A stretch of 51,118 bases of DNA from a virus. The notes below the pieces were generated by a model, which saw only the letters and a list, made by a program, of their open reading frames with translations, was not told where the DNA came from and did not search any database. The DNA is taken from positions 1 to 51,118 of the IMG/VR virus record IMGVR_UViG_3300049491_001078, one strand, 5' to 3'. Each line of letters begins with the position of its first letter. The stretch's first letter is position 1. This document shows positions 1 through 9,067 of the stretch, in pieces. A program made the position numbers and the translations under genes.

Positions 1-323
1 ATTGTTTCCGTTGGTTCATGAACCAACCAATAAGAAGGAAGCCAATACTGTAGTAACGCTGGCTGATGGTTTTACAGAAACCACCAGGGAAGGGTTACCA
101 TCCTATGATCTCAAGATCATCACCGACCTTTACCAGGTAACACAATTGCGTAAAGGAAACAACAGGCGTACCCGCTATGCATTCATCGATGATAAGCTGC
201 AGTTTCTTGCAACTTTTAACAGCGATGGAGAAGTAGTGGGAAGGTCCGGTAAATTCTTTACTGATGGTATCGATGCCAAAGGCTATGATAAAGCAACCGG
301 CGAAACAATGATCGCCATACAGG
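1..323. repeat. Terminal direct repeat, left copy
   Basis: The first 323 bases recur at 50796-51118 with the same reading frame. They differ at only four positions (100, 124, 175, 238), each a third-codon-position transition that leaves the amino acid unchanged. The repeat shows that the linear window is a circularly permuted or circular genome with an overlap at its ends. Confidence 0.95.
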
Positions 324-1096
324 CTGAAAACGCTTTTGAAACATTTGATCTGCCTGCGGTAATTCAATTGTCAAAAGATCCATCGTTCCTGTTTAAATCA
401 CTATTGGATATCTACCTGTATGAAAAAGCAACTGCTACTGCTATATCTGCCGTTGGTGGTACTGCAGCTACAAGAACAGTAACTATTACAGCGATTGGGT
501 CTAATGGAGATACCATTGATGTGCTGGATGATAATGGAGACAGCATTTCCCAGGGGCCTTGTAATAAAACATCTTCTGAAAGCACCGCAGCTTTGCTGGC
601 TACCAAGCTGGCATTAGCCATTACACTGGGTACAACCGGTTACAGTGCTGCTGCGGTTGGTGCAGTGATTACCATTACGGCTACTGCTGCGCTGGGTGCT
701 ACTGTTAATACCATTGATACAGCACCGGTAGTTACAGGAGGTATTACTACAACCCATACAGCATTCACCGGAGGTGTTACAGCTATAGCTGCCGGCACTA
801 AATTAAAGTTGAGTGGTAAAACTCCCTCTCCACTGGCAACCGTTGTGCTTGATTTTTATGAAGATTATGGGGCAAGTGCACTGGGCACCGATGAAAGTTT
901 ATACAGTGTAAAAAAATCTGATGGTACAGTGATGACCGTTAGTGCCGTTGCGCCAAATGCAGCGGGGTATTTTGATGTAGACACTAATATCACTGTTGCA
1001 GGAAACTATATTATAAGTACGGTTACTCCGGATGCACTGGATACTGCATTGGTTAAGGGCATTGAAATTAATTCATTCGTATTCGTGAAAAGCTAA
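2..1096 (+). CDS. Probable major tail (tube) protein, C-terminal part
   Basis: This is the 3' part of a gene that starts at 50596 and crosses the circle junction; the joined product is about 431 residues. It lies between the head-tail connector genes and the tape-measure gene, which is where siphoviruses encode the tail tube. The middle (about residues 125-250 of this part) is very rich in T, A, V, I and G and looks like an inserted beta-sandwich (Ig-like) domain, as often decorates tail tubes. The assignment rests on position and composition; no diagnostic motif was recognised. The window starts inside the gene, so the apparent TTG start at position 2 is not real. Confidence 0.65.
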   Translation: MFPLVHEPTNKKEANTVVTLADGFTETTREGLPSYDLKIITDLYQVTQLRKGNNRRTRYAFIDDKLQFLATFNSDGEVVGRSGKFFTDGIDAKGYDKATGETMIAIQAENAFETFDLPAVIQLSKDPSFLFKSLLDIYLYEKATATAISAVGGTAATRTVTITAIGSNGDTIDVLDDNGDSISQGPCNKTSSESTAALLATKLALAITLGTTGYSAAAVGAVITITATAALGATVNTIDTAPVVTGGITTTHTAFTGGVTAIAAGTKLKLSGKTPSPLATVVLDFYEDYGASALGTDESLYSVKKSDGTVMTVSAVAPNAAGYFDVDTNITVAGNYIISTVTPDALDTALVKGIEINSFVFVKS

Positions 1097-1115
1097 TAAC
1101 CAGGTTATTTAAAAG

Positions 1116-1149
1116 GCGCTGCTGTAAAAGGCAGCGCACTTTAATATTT
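1116..1149 (+). terminator. Hairpin after the tail-tube gene
   Basis: A perfect 7-bp inverted repeat (GCGCTGC at 1116-1122, GCAGCGC at 1131-1137) with an 8-base loop lies 20 bases after the tube stop codon and just before the next start. The downstream T-tract is interrupted (ACTTTAATATTTT). It may act as a leaky terminator or a 3' mRNA stabiliser that sets tube expression above that of downstream genes. Confidence 0.6.
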
Positions 1150-1150
1150 T

Positions 1151-1597
1151 ATGGCAAGTATCCAAACAATAATAAAGCGCTTTGAAGATCTTAAAGGGAA
1201 AGAGATGGAATTTGCTGCGGAAGCTTTACAGGATAGCGAACAAACAGCATTGGACCTGGTAGCAGGCCAGTTGGCACAGGGTATAAAGAGTGATGGTAAG
1301 AGGGCTAATTTTACATATACACCGTTTACCATTGCCAGTAAAAAGAATAAGTCCGGTCTTGCAGCAGTTACCAGCCATCTTACCAACTACGATACCGGTG
1401 AAAGTTACCGAGGCTTATACATGAAAGTAAATGGCAGCGATGTAGAGTTTGGCACAACAACCGATAAAGAAGCTGCCATCAGCGACAGAATGGATAGCCA
1501 GGCATTCAGGCCAACTAAAAGCAGCCGGGAAATATTGGTAAGGGAAAATTTAATGCCCAATTTCCTTAAAAAGATTCGGGAGCTGGTGAAGATTTAA
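1151..1597 (+). CDS. Putative minor tail or tail-completion protein
   Basis: This 148-residue charged protein has no signal peptide or membrane segment. The N-terminal half is predicted helical; the C-terminal half carries a run of charged residues ending in LVKI. Its place directly behind the tail tube and before the tape measure suggests a virion assembly role, such as a gp10-like neck or tail-completion factor. No family motif was recognised, so the role is inferred from position alone. Confidence 0.45.
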   Translation: MASIQTIIKRFEDLKGKEMEFAAEALQDSEQTALDLVAGQLAQGIKSDGKRANFTYTPFTIASKKNKSGLAAVTSHLTNYDTGESYRGLYMKVNGSDVEFGTTTDKEAAISDRMDSQAFRPTKSSREILVRENLMPNFLKKIRELVKI

Positions 1598-1628
1598 CGG
1601 TGATATTGTTTAATTTTAATTATTATAA

Positions 1629-1829
1629 ATGACCGGCTGCACTGACTGTTTTAAAGAGCAGTCAACAATCAACGAAAAACTTCAAACTACTATAGAGCAT
1701 GCCCAAAAAATGGCAAATAGAGAAAATAAAAAAATTGCTGTCTTCGTGGAAGGGCAAGGGTTCTCTTTCGCACTCATCAGCGGCCAGCTCCCGGCCTGCA
1801 CCGTTAAAGTTGTTGTGCCGGTGCGGTGA
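1629..1829 (+). CDS. Small cysteine-containing protein before the tape measure
   Basis: This 66-residue protein starts MTGCTDCFKEQ, with a CxxC pair, followed by a helix. It ends 7 bases before the next start codon at 1837. The spot is where tail-assembly chaperones are usually encoded. The next frame is also open through the second half of this gene, so a frameshift fusion is formally possible but not supported by any clear slippery heptamer. Function unknown. Confidence 0.5.
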   Translation: MTGCTDCFKEQSTINEKLQTTIEHAQKMANRENKKIAVFVEGQGFSFALISGQLPACTVKVVVPVR

Positions 1830-1836
1830 GGTAAAC

Positions 1837-2424
1837 ATGGAGCAATTTATTGCCTGTATCTGCGATAATGATTTTTCCAAATTGGTTGTTTCCGGTCAGC
1901 CATCTGCTGAGGAAATATTAGAAGCCTGGCAAACACTTTTTTTTGAGTATTGCGACCTGATAGAAATGTCGGAAGATACCTTTATTGAGATACTAGACCT
2001 GGTGTTAAAGGCCCGTGAAAGGCATTTGGATATTGTAAGAAACTGGATCAAAATATTAAAGAGCTACAAGAGCGAAAAAATTGCGGAAGCAGTTGAATAT
2101 TTATACCCGGTAAAGTTTGATTTAGATAATGAGTATAATTACAACCAGGCCATTGCAGAAGTAGAAGCTGAATTAAGAGCCATGAGTTTTGATATAAAAG
2201 TTCGCAGGGCAGAATACGAAGCGCTGTCTAAATATCAATCCACCAAAAAAGACCTGGTGAACAGGAAGTTCTTTACCACCATTATCATGAGGTTAAATAA
2301 TTACCTGAAGATGAATCCCCCTATCAGCATGCAAACATCTGTAGAAATATATTGTGCAGCATTAAGAGATTTTATTGCGGCTATTGATAAATCAGAAAAA
2401 TCACTGAACGATGCCGGAATTTGA
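1837..2424 (+). CDS. Putative tail-assembly chaperone-like protein
   Basis: This is a 195-residue, mostly alpha-helical acidic protein starting MEQFIACICDND. The frame is open upstream to 1699, but that extension overlaps the preceding gene and has low-complexity S/A/P composition, so the ATG at 1837 was chosen. The stop overlaps the start of the tape-measure gene at 2411. Position just before the tape measure fits a tail-assembly chaperone, but no sequence signature confirms this. Confidence 0.5.
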   Translation: MEQFIACICDNDFSKLVVSGQPSAEEILEAWQTLFFEYCDLIEMSEDTFIEILDLVLKARERHLDIVRNWIKILKSYKSEKIAEAVEYLYPVKFDLDNEYNYNQAIAEVEAELRAMSFDIKVRRAEYEALSKYQSTKKDLVNRKFFTTIIMRLNNYLKMNPPISMQTSVEIYCAALRDFIAAIDKSEKSLNDAGI

Positions 2425-5400
2425 TAAACTAAGTTCATACGCAGACAGGGCCGCTCTTGAAAAAGAGACGGCCTTTGTTATATCCAAACTAAAAGAAATT
2501 GAAGAAGAAGGATTAAAAACTGCCAAATCATTAAAAGGTATCCAGCTAAAGATAGATGATAAAAATAGTGGCATTGGGCAGAAGATAAAAGACATGAAGG
2601 ATTTTGCAGCGGCTACTGATCTGTATGGCAAGAAGGTTACTTATGTAGCCAATGAAGAAAAGAAACTGGCTGCTATCCAGAAACAGTTATCAGATGAAAG
2701 GATTAGGGCAGCTAAGGAAACAAAGAATTTAGTGCAGGTAGAAAATGAAGTGATTAAGCAAATTACGCTGGAAGAGAAAGCTACCCAGGCCAATATCAAA
2801 ACAAAAAAAGAGGCGCTCACTTTTGAACAGGCGCTGGAAAAACAAAAAGCCAAAGGAGCATCTGCATCAGCAGCCGAAGCTAAGATTGCAGATGAACTTA
2901 CTAACGAATATGCACAGCTAAATAAAGCATTGCGTGACGCAGAAATTAGGTACAAAAATTTAGCGTTAGCCACCAACTTTCAAGGGGAAGCTCAAGAAGA
3001 GGCGTTGCAAGAAGCTCTTAAAGTAAGAGCCGTATTAGATAAACTGGATATTAATTTACGAAACAATCAGCGTAATGTTGGAAATTATAAATCGGCCTTT
3101 GATGGACTTGGTTTTTCTTTTACGCAGGTAGCAAGGGAACTGCCTTCTCTTACAATTTCTGCACAACAATTCTTCCTTGCTATATCAAATAACCTTCCAA
3201 TGGTATTTGATGAAATTAAACGGGCAAAAGTAGATATTGCCGCTTTGAAGGCTGAAGGACTGGAAGCGCCGAGTATCGCTTCCAGGGTTGCGAAGTCTTT
3301 ATTTTCCTGGAATGTGGCTATAGCAGTAGGTATCACATTATTAACAGCTTTCGGGGGTAAAATTCTTGAAGGTATTAAGTCATTGTTTGGATTTGTAGAT
3401 GCAGAAGAGGTGGCTGCTAAAGCAACAGCAAAACTGCAGCAGGCTCAATTAGAACTCATAAAGACACAGAAGGAATTAAATGAGCTGTACAGCGATCCGA
3501 TTAATAGCGTTGACCGTTTAGAGGAAGAATTAAAGCTATCTCAAAACTTAAATAAATCCCGAAAGGATATTCTTGAAATTGAAAAACAAATTGCTTTTAA
3601 ACGTGGCGTGTCAGCTAATGAAAAGTTTTTTGAAGTTCAGCAAGATAATAATTTAGCTGGATTTGCTGCATTGGAAGATTATGAAAAAAAGTTATTAATG
3701 GCTGACATTAAATACTCAGAATTAATTACCCAAATTTCAAAAACAACCGATGAAGAGGAAGTAAAAGAGCTAGAGAAAAAAAGAGACAGGATTAAAATTG
3801 AACTTGATTTATACAAAGAAAAAGTTGGAACGCAAAAAAAAATAATACAGGAAAACTATGCTTCGCTTTCAGTAATCGAACAAAATAACGCAGAAATAGA
3901 AGAGTACAACCGTGAGCAAAAATTATTAAAAGAAGTAGAGTTTGCAAAGATCAGGTACAATACCATCATTGAAGCCAATGAAAGAATTTTTGCAGATGAA
4001 AGGAATTTTGAAGCAAAAAAGATTGCTGCTTTAAAAGCAGAAGCTATAGCAAGAAAAAAAATTGTAGATGCCGATTTACAAACTATAACAAAGGACCCTA
4101 AAAATAAAAATGCAACCCGTGATGCAGAAGGTTCATTCTTTACAGCCGAAGCTAAGGTCGCAATTAAAAAAGCCAACGCAGACCGTATTAAGATCGAGAA
4201 AGATCTGCAGGTTGAGATATTCAACGTCCGGGAAGAGTTCCGCAAGCGTTTTCTTGCGGCGGTATTAGATCAGGCCAATACAGAATTTAATGAACGGATC
4301 AATTTCAATAAAAATATTATTGATGCTGATTACATGGGTTATAAAGTACGTATTGAAGCACTCGGCGAATATGTAAATACAAAAAAAGACCAGGTAATAA
4401 CCGAAGCTAAGTTTGAAAAAGCAACCAAAATACTTACTGCAGATGAACTATTAGCCATTGAAAAAGCTACGGATGCAAAATTAAACGCCATCCTTAGAGA
4501 AGCATTGCAGCAACGCAGTGACATTATCACCAGCTCCAATGCCAGGGAAATAGCACAATATGAATCTAACGAAAACAGGCGGCTATCGCTTCTGAAATTG
4601 ATCAATGCAAAATTCAGCCGCAATAAAAAAGAAAGGGATGAAAAGAATGAGAGAGAGGAATATAGTAGCCAGCGTACATCATTGCTGCTTGCTATTGATA
4701 AAGACTATGAGCAATTAAAAAGCAGTGAAGTTACAGCCGCAGACAAAGAAAAAGTGCAAACTGACCTGAATGGAAGAATGGCTGCATTGTACAAACTGGA
4801 TACTGATCATTTTATTAGTGAACAGGATAAAAAACTGGCAGCAATAAAACGTTTTGGCGAAATAACCAGTGATGTATTTGATTTAATGGCCAGCCTGGTG
4901 GAGAGGGATCAAATCATTCAAAAAAATGTGCTACGGGATCAGATGGATGAGGCAGAAAAGAAAGCTGCAAGAGATATTGAATTGGTTAATGCATCTACAT
5001 TAAGTGAACAGGATAAAGCTGCTAAAATAGCCATCATCAATGCACGGTCCGCTGCACAAAAAGAGCAGTTTGCAAAAAGGGAAAGGGAGATCGAATTGCA
5101 AAAGGCCAAGTTCGAAAAAACAAGAACCATCTTCAGTATCACATTAAAAATAGCTGAAGCCTTTGCATCCGGAAATTATTACCAGGCAATATTAGGCGGT
5201 ATACAGTTAGCCATTGCCGCTGCAACACCACTGCCACGATATTTTAAAGGAAAGAAAAAAGGAGAGGGCAAAAGCAGTATGGCTATCGTAGATGATGGTG
5301 GTACGCCGGAGCCAATTGTAAGAGCAGACGGGACAGTAGAAATGGGCGGTAATACACCCCGTGTTACCTACATCGATCAACAGGATGAAGTATTTAAAAA

Positions 5401-5671
5401 TAAACAGGCCTTTTTGCAATCGATGCAGCTTACGGCCATGGGGGAAACAAAGAGAGTAGCGGAAAAACAGATTGACAATACCACTTATGAAATGCTGATG
5501 TTAAAAACCATGCAGCAAAAAGCTCAGTTAGAGATCGAAAATCAAAGATTATTACAGCAGATAGCTGATAAACCAGTACAAATGATATCAGGATCAGAAA
5601 AAGGAGTTGATGTGATGATACAATGGGCATCTCGAAGAGTAAGTTATATTGAAGACCGTACAAACTTTTAA
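2411..5671 (+). CDS. Tail tape-measure protein
   Basis: At 1086 residues this is the longest gene in the window and sets tail length in siphoviruses. It is almost entirely charged coiled-coil helix rich in K, E, A and Q. A hydrophobic segment near residues 290-325 (around VAIAVGITLLTAFGG) follows a conserved-looking stretch with NNQRNVGNYKSAFDGLG, and another short hydrophobic stretch occurs near 915-935. Long helical repeats plus a membrane-active segment are typical of tape measures. It overlaps the upstream gene by 14 bases and the downstream baseplate gene by one base, consistent with translational coupling. Confidence 0.9.
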   Translation: MPEFDKLSSYADRAALEKETAFVISKLKEIEEEGLKTAKSLKGIQLKIDDKNSGIGQKIKDMKDFAAATDLYGKKVTYVANEEKKLAAIQKQLSDERIRAAKETKNLVQVENEVIKQITLEEKATQANIKTKKEALTFEQALEKQKAKGASASAAEAKIADELTNEYAQLNKALRDAEIRYKNLALATNFQGEAQEEALQEALKVRAVLDKLDINLRNNQRNVGNYKSAFDGLGFSFTQVARELPSLTISAQQFFLAISNNLPMVFDEIKRAKVDIAALKAEGLEAPSIASRVAKSLFSWNVAIAVGITLLTAFGGKILEGIKSLFGFVDAEEVAAKATAKLQQAQLELIKTQKELNELYSDPINSVDRLEEELKLSQNLNKSRKDILEIEKQIAFKRGVSANEKFFEVQQDNNLAGFAALEDYEKKLLMADIKYSELITQISKTTDEEEVKELEKKRDRIKIELDLYKEKVGTQKKIIQENYASLSVIEQNNAEIEEYNREQKLLKEVEFAKIRYNTIIEANERIFADERNFEAKKIAALKAEAIARKKIVDADLQTITKDPKNKNATRDAEGSFFTAEAKVAIKKANADRIKIEKDLQVEIFNVREEFRKRFLAAVLDQANTEFNERINFNKNIIDADYMGYKVRIEALGEYVNTKKDQVITEAKFEKATKILTADELLAIEKATDAKLNAILREALQQRSDIITSSNAREIAQYESNENRRLSLLKLINAKFSRNKKERDEKNEREEYSSQRTSLLLAIDKDYEQLKSSEVTAADKEKVQTDLNGRMAALYKLDTDHFISEQDKKLAAIKRFGEITSDVFDLMASLVERDQIIQKNVLRDQMDEAEKKAARDIELVNASTLSEQDKAAKIAIINARSAAQKEQFAKREREIELQKAKFEKTRTIFSITLKIAEAFASGNYYQAILGGIQLAIAAATPLPRYFKGKKKGEGKSSMAIVDDGGTPEPIVRADGTVEMGGNTPRVTYIDQQDEVFKNKQAFLQSMQLTAMGETKRVAEKQIDNTTYEMLMLKTMQQKAQLEIENQRLLQQIADKPVQMISGSEKGVDVMIQWASRRVSYIEDRTNF

Positions 5672-7839
5672 TGATGGAAGGGCACGAATATATATTTTTC
5701 ATACAGGACAGCAATTATCGTTTTTGGCAATTAGATGCCGATGATAATCTATTGCTGAATGCCAATACCTATGCCCTGGATAAAGCGCCGCTGGGGTGGG
5801 AAGATATTGCCATACAAAATGTACGTAATGATAAATATTTTGGGGTTGACAGGTCAGCGACCGTGCCATTGAGATTTGTTAAGGACGGGGCTAAGATATT
5901 AAAGTCTATTTTTCTTCAGTTTGGTCATGAAGCAGATGGTTTTCTCACCGTTTGTAAACGCAGGCTTAATTACCAGGGCCTTACTGGATATGCTTATGAA
6001 TACCGGCAGATATATAAAGGGCAGATTGATTTTTCTACTTATAAACATACAGGAGCAGGGGTAAGCTGTAGTTTACTGGAAGATGGGCTGGCAAAATATT
6101 TAAAAGCAAATGAAAATACGCCATATGAAATTGACATGTATATTCCTGAAGCCATCCTGGTTACCATGGACGGTGTTACATTGCAGCAGCGTGCAACCTA
6201 TTTTGTATCAAATGGAGGGTTGATCAATGATAACTTTCAGCATGTGCTGGATCTTGGCTTACTGGGTACAGAGGCAGTTGATCAAATCGGTGCTGTTTCC
6301 TCTCAGCGAACCACCTTCACCAATAACACGGAACTTGTTGGCAGCAATCAATATTTTTATTCAACAGAGGGCGCTGCCGCTGATACACAGTTTACAATAA
6401 AATATAGTTTGGGATTTACCTGCACCTTAGCTCCTGGCATAACTCCCAATCCACTGGCAGCAGGCAGGTTGCTGGTAAGGCAATTTGATCTTACCGGTAC
6501 CACTGCTACCGATGTAAATATTATTGAAGATTATGGAACAGGCGGAACATTATATCAGCACCATCAATTGGATGGTGAAATAACATTTACCGTTCCACCA
6601 AACCGGCATTTGTTCATGGCTAATTTCCTTACTATAGCAGGCGTTATTGCAACCGGAGATTCAGCAGACGGTTCTGTATTATGGACCTACGATAATAAAG
6701 ATGAAGATATTATCAAAACCAGCTCCACCTTCAGGTTTAGGGCTACCAAAGTAAGGCACCTTACAGCTCAATATATTTTCAGTTTCCTGGTCAATAAAAT
6801 TACACAAGGAAAATACCGGGCCTCAATTTCTAAGCTGTTAAAAGAACAGGAATCCATTCTGTTTACCTGCGGCGATGCTATCAGGGAATCAACAGATGCA
6901 AATGGAAATATTACACAGATAATGAAAATTTCTCTTTGGGAGTTTTTTCAATTTTGGGATTACCGGTTTAATACTGGTATGACGGAAAGAGAGGCTGAAG
7001 TGCTGCTGGAAATAAAAGAAGATCTTATTGATGAGGATCATATAATTGATCTTCCTGAGCCTGCTTTAACACCATCTTTTGAATGCGATGGCAAAGCGCT
7101 GTTCAATGAATATGAATATGGCTATCCGGAGATTTCAAATGAGGTGGGCGTATTAAATGGAAAAGAAGAATTCAATTGCAAAACATTGCGTTCATTAGGC
7201 ACCACCATTAGTCCAAAAAGAATCAGCAGGGTAAGTCCAATTATTGCCAGTTGTTATGAGCAGGAAAATATCAGGATCAGGCTTTTGCAAAAAACAACCA
7301 CTGACAGCAAAACAGATAATAAACTGTATGTAAACAAGGTAGAGCCGCTGATTGACGGTGTTTTAACGGCCAGCCTGGACCGCTCATTAAATGCATCTGT
7401 TGATGCTGGTTTAACTGAAAAAGCAAGCATCTGGAATCTTTACCTGCGGCCAGATTTGATGTTGCAATCAAATGGTTCATTTATTCGGTCCAGTCTTTAT
7501 AAATGCGAAAACAAAACATTGAATTTTATCAGCGCCGACAGAAACAGCAGCATTGTATTCGCAGGCGTAGCTGATAACAGGGCAATCAATGTAGGAAGCC
7601 TCAACGCTCCTTACATATATCCATTTATAACCAGTGCAGATTTTGCGGCACCAGATGATTTAATTCAAAATCTTGATATCAATCCACTGCAGGTATTTAG
7701 GTTTCCTTTAAATGGATTCTTGTATACCTGGCTGGCAAGAAAGGTCAGCAGCGGAAGCAGCTCTAAAAGATCACAAGGTTATGAGCTGGTATCGCTGGCA
7801 TCAAACAATTTACTTTCCCTTAAAAATTATGAAGGATAA
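5671..7839 (+). CDS. Distal tail / baseplate protein
   Basis: This 722-residue protein is encoded immediately after the tape measure. It lacks a signal peptide and is predicted to be mainly beta-structured. In the tape-measure, distal-tail, fibre order of siphoviruses this is the slot for the distal tail protein or tail hub. ATG codons at 5671 and 5674 are both possible starts; the first overlaps the tape-measure stop. No catalytic motif was seen. Confidence 0.65.
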   Translation: MMEGHEYIFFIQDSNYRFWQLDADDNLLLNANTYALDKAPLGWEDIAIQNVRNDKYFGVDRSATVPLRFVKDGAKILKSIFLQFGHEADGFLTVCKRRLNYQGLTGYAYEYRQIYKGQIDFSTYKHTGAGVSCSLLEDGLAKYLKANENTPYEIDMYIPEAILVTMDGVTLQQRATYFVSNGGLINDNFQHVLDLGLLGTEAVDQIGAVSSQRTTFTNNTELVGSNQYFYSTEGAAADTQFTIKYSLGFTCTLAPGITPNPLAAGRLLVRQFDLTGTTATDVNIIEDYGTGGTLYQHHQLDGEITFTVPPNRHLFMANFLTIAGVIATGDSADGSVLWTYDNKDEDIIKTSSTFRFRATKVRHLTAQYIFSFLVNKITQGKYRASISKLLKEQESILFTCGDAIRESTDANGNITQIMKISLWEFFQFWDYRFNTGMTEREAEVLLEIKEDLIDEDHIIDLPEPALTPSFECDGKALFNEYEYGYPEISNEVGVLNGKEEFNCKTLRSLGTTISPKRISRVSPIIASCYEQENIRIRLLQKTTTDSKTDNKLYVNKVEPLIDGVLTASLDRSLNASVDAGLTEKASIWNLYLRPDLMLQSNGSFIRSSLYKCENKTLNFISADRNSSIVFAGVADNRAINVGSLNAPYIYPFITSADFAAPDDLIQNLDINPLQVFRFPLNGFLYTWLARKVSSGSSSKRSQGYELVSLASNNLLSLKNYEG

Positions 7840-9065
7840 TGAGAACATTTAATGGAGATAAATATGGTTTTGTTTTAACGGAAACTGCCGTTGGCTCGGC
7901 CCAACTGGCTTTGTCTTTTTCATGGTCAACGTTACCAGGTGCAAGTTATACAACAATCATTTCTTACCGGCCTGCTGCAGGTGGTTCATGGACCAACAGC
8001 GCCGGTGGTATTGTACAACCAAGAACATGGGCCATTCCTGCAGGCGACTATGAATACCAGGTAACTATTTATTACGGATTAGCATTAACAGATGTAGTAT
8101 CGTTTACACTGGAGGTAACCGATGATAATAATTACATCTATGATCCTGAGATGAACCCATTGATATTTTACAGGCAGGGTAAAACCAACCTGCCAAAATA
8201 TTTCACCAAACATTTTGAGGATTATCCATTTGAAGAGCGTGGATATTATTGGCAGGATAAAGAAACTTTTTGTCAGCCATGGCAAACCACAGACATAGTA
8301 CAGGAGCAATTTGAAAGCACCTATTCCCCGATCGTCATTAATTTACTCAATAAATATGATGATATCATCTTGAGTTTTGCAGCTGATAATGTGATTCCGC
8401 ATTTATACTTGCCAAATACCTATTCTTATGAATTCCACATGAGCCTTGCCGGGCTTATATCTGGATGTTACAGGTTTGAAAGAATATCAGGATTTGGAAG
8501 TTACCAGCGAAGGGATTTAACCGGCTGGCAGTACATCAGCGAAACAGCATTGGAAAATACCGGGTTCCTGGAATATTATGATACTTCCAAAAGTCATAAT
8601 GATGTAATGTTTTCAACCGGTATCAAATTTGGCTTGCGCTTGCCCATGAGTGTAGGTTTATTAGACGTAAACAGGAAAGATGAATTTTTTAGGGATCAGC
8701 GCTATAAATCTACTTTATTAACCAGTAAAATATCCAAACAAATACCGCTGACAATTGGCCGTCCGGATGGTATTCCTGATGATATAATCAACATTATTCA
8801 CCAGGCATTTACATGTGATACAGTAACACTGGATAATAAATTATTTGGCCTTGCAGATGGAAGCAAAGTTGAATATGTTACTATTCACCGGTCTCGTAAA
8901 CGCTATATGATACTACAACTGGAGGATGGATTAAACAGGAACAGCCGGATATTCCAAACCACCAAAGACAATCAAAAGCGCTTGATCGTAACCGGTATGG
9001 TGGATGGCAAAGTTTGGGGTGTACAGTCAGGAACTAATACAATACCAGTAACAATAATTGAATAA
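7839..9065 (+). CDS. Baseplate / tail tip protein
   Basis: The product is 408 residues. The N-terminal 90 residues resemble a fibronectin-III-like beta sandwich (the motif YTTIISYRPAAGGSW and later YEYQVTIYYG). The rest is a mixed domain without recognised motifs. The gene overlaps its neighbour by one base (TAATG) and sits between two other tail-tip genes. A tail hub or receptor-binding complex component is likely, by position. Confidence 0.55.
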   Translation: MRTFNGDKYGFVLTETAVGSAQLALSFSWSTLPGASYTTIISYRPAAGGSWTNSAGGIVQPRTWAIPAGDYEYQVTIYYGLALTDVVSFTLEVTDDNNYIYDPEMNPLIFYRQGKTNLPKYFTKHFEDYPFEERGYYWQDKETFCQPWQTTDIVQEQFESTYSPIVINLLNKYDDIILSFAADNVIPHLYLPNTYSYEFHMSLAGLISGCYRFERISGFGSYQRRDLTGWQYISETALENTGFLEYYDTSKSHNDVMFSTGIKFGLRLPMSVGLLDVNRKDEFFRDQRYKSTLLTSKISKQIPLTIGRPDGIPDDIINIIHQAFTCDTVTLDNKLFGLADGSKVEYVTIHRSRKRYMILQLEDGLNRNSRIFQTTKDNQKRLIVTGMVDGKVWGVQSGTNTIPVTIIE

Positions 9066-9067
9066 CT

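Noticed and set aside
1699-1836. Upstream extension of the gene at 1837
   Set aside because: It overlaps the 66-codon gene and has low-complexity S/A/P composition; the ATG at 1837 is better placed.
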